A DNA stretch of 14,130 bases, taken from the NCBI GenBank assembly GCA_900546355.1, contig URCM01000080.1:1-14130 (forward strand). Direction: 5' to 3'. Position 1 is the stretch's first letter, and the number at the start of each line of letters is the position of its first letter. Source of the DNA: an uncultured Bacteroides sp. Lineage in GTDB: Bacteria > Bacteroidota > Bacteroidia > Bacteroidales > Bacteroidaceae. The position numbers and the translations under genes are program-made. The notes under the pieces are model-generated. The model was not told the origin of the DNA. It made no database searches and saw nothing but the letters and a program-made list of their open reading frames with translations. This document shows positions 14,076-14,130 of the stretch, piece by piece.

Positions 14076-14130
14076 TGGTACACCCTCAGGGATTCGAACC
14101 CTGGACCCACTGATTAAGAGTCAGTTGCTC
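14076..14130 (-). tRNA. tRNA-Lys (anticodon CTT), 3' part
   Basis: The minus strand shows the last part of the D stem (GAGC), an anticodon stem ACTGA/TCAGT with loop CTCTTAA giving anticodon CTT, a 5-base variable loop, a T arm CAGGG-TTCGAAT-CCCTG, the acceptor strand AGGGTGT, discriminator A and an encoded CCA at 14078-14076. The 5' part lies beyond the window. CTT reads the lysine codon AAG. Confidence 0.95.

Overview
The window looks like chromosome of a gut Bacteroidales bacterium (Bacteroides / Phocaeicola type). The support is a TonB-dependent receptor with an N-terminal CarboxypepD_reg-like extension, a surface lipoprotein with an acidic signal after its lipid cysteine, -7 promoter boxes of the Bacteroidota TAnnTTTG type, weak Shine-Dalgarno sequences, AT-rich hairpin repeats between genes, and a membrane pyrophosphatase carrying the residues I recall as the signature of the Bacteroides vulgatus Na+,H+ pump. 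The species is not determined.

Left part (1-4570, + strand): the 3' end of an unidentified gene, then a leader with two PhoB-box-like sites, then a two-gene unit of a TonB-dependent outer-membrane receptor and a right-handed beta-helix lipoprotein. A branched hairpin ends the unit. There is no SusD-like gene, so the lipoprotein is the probable surface partner of the receptor.

Middle part (4570-11047, - strand, transcribed from right to left): a six-gene unit in the order omega-amidase-like nitrilase, iorA, iorB, PLP aminotransferase, paaK-type arylacetate-CoA ligase, tandem-ACT protein. Together these genes interconvert aromatic amino acids, arylpyruvates, arylacetyl-CoA and free arylacetates such as phenylacetate and indoleacetate. 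Run oxidatively the pathway excretes arylacetates and yields reduced ferredoxin and possibly ATP. Run reductively it builds Phe/Tyr/Trp from arylacetates, and the omega-amidase would pull a glutamine-dependent transamination in that direction. A promoter match lies just ahead of the nitrilase gene and I saw none at the later junctions. Two of those junctions hold long AT-rich hairpins and one holds a pair of REP-like palindromes.

Right part (11048-14130): a gene-poor stretch with an inverted-repeat element, then hppA (- strand), a K+-dependent membrane pyrophosphatase predicted to pump Na+ and H+, with its own promoter match. Beyond it are a second gene-poor stretch with a three-copy 23-bp-periodic repeat, a strong rho-independent terminator, and a tRNA-Lys(CTT) gene that runs off the window. 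The AMP-forming ligase makes or uses pyrophosphate and HppA consumes it, so the two loci may be metabolically linked.
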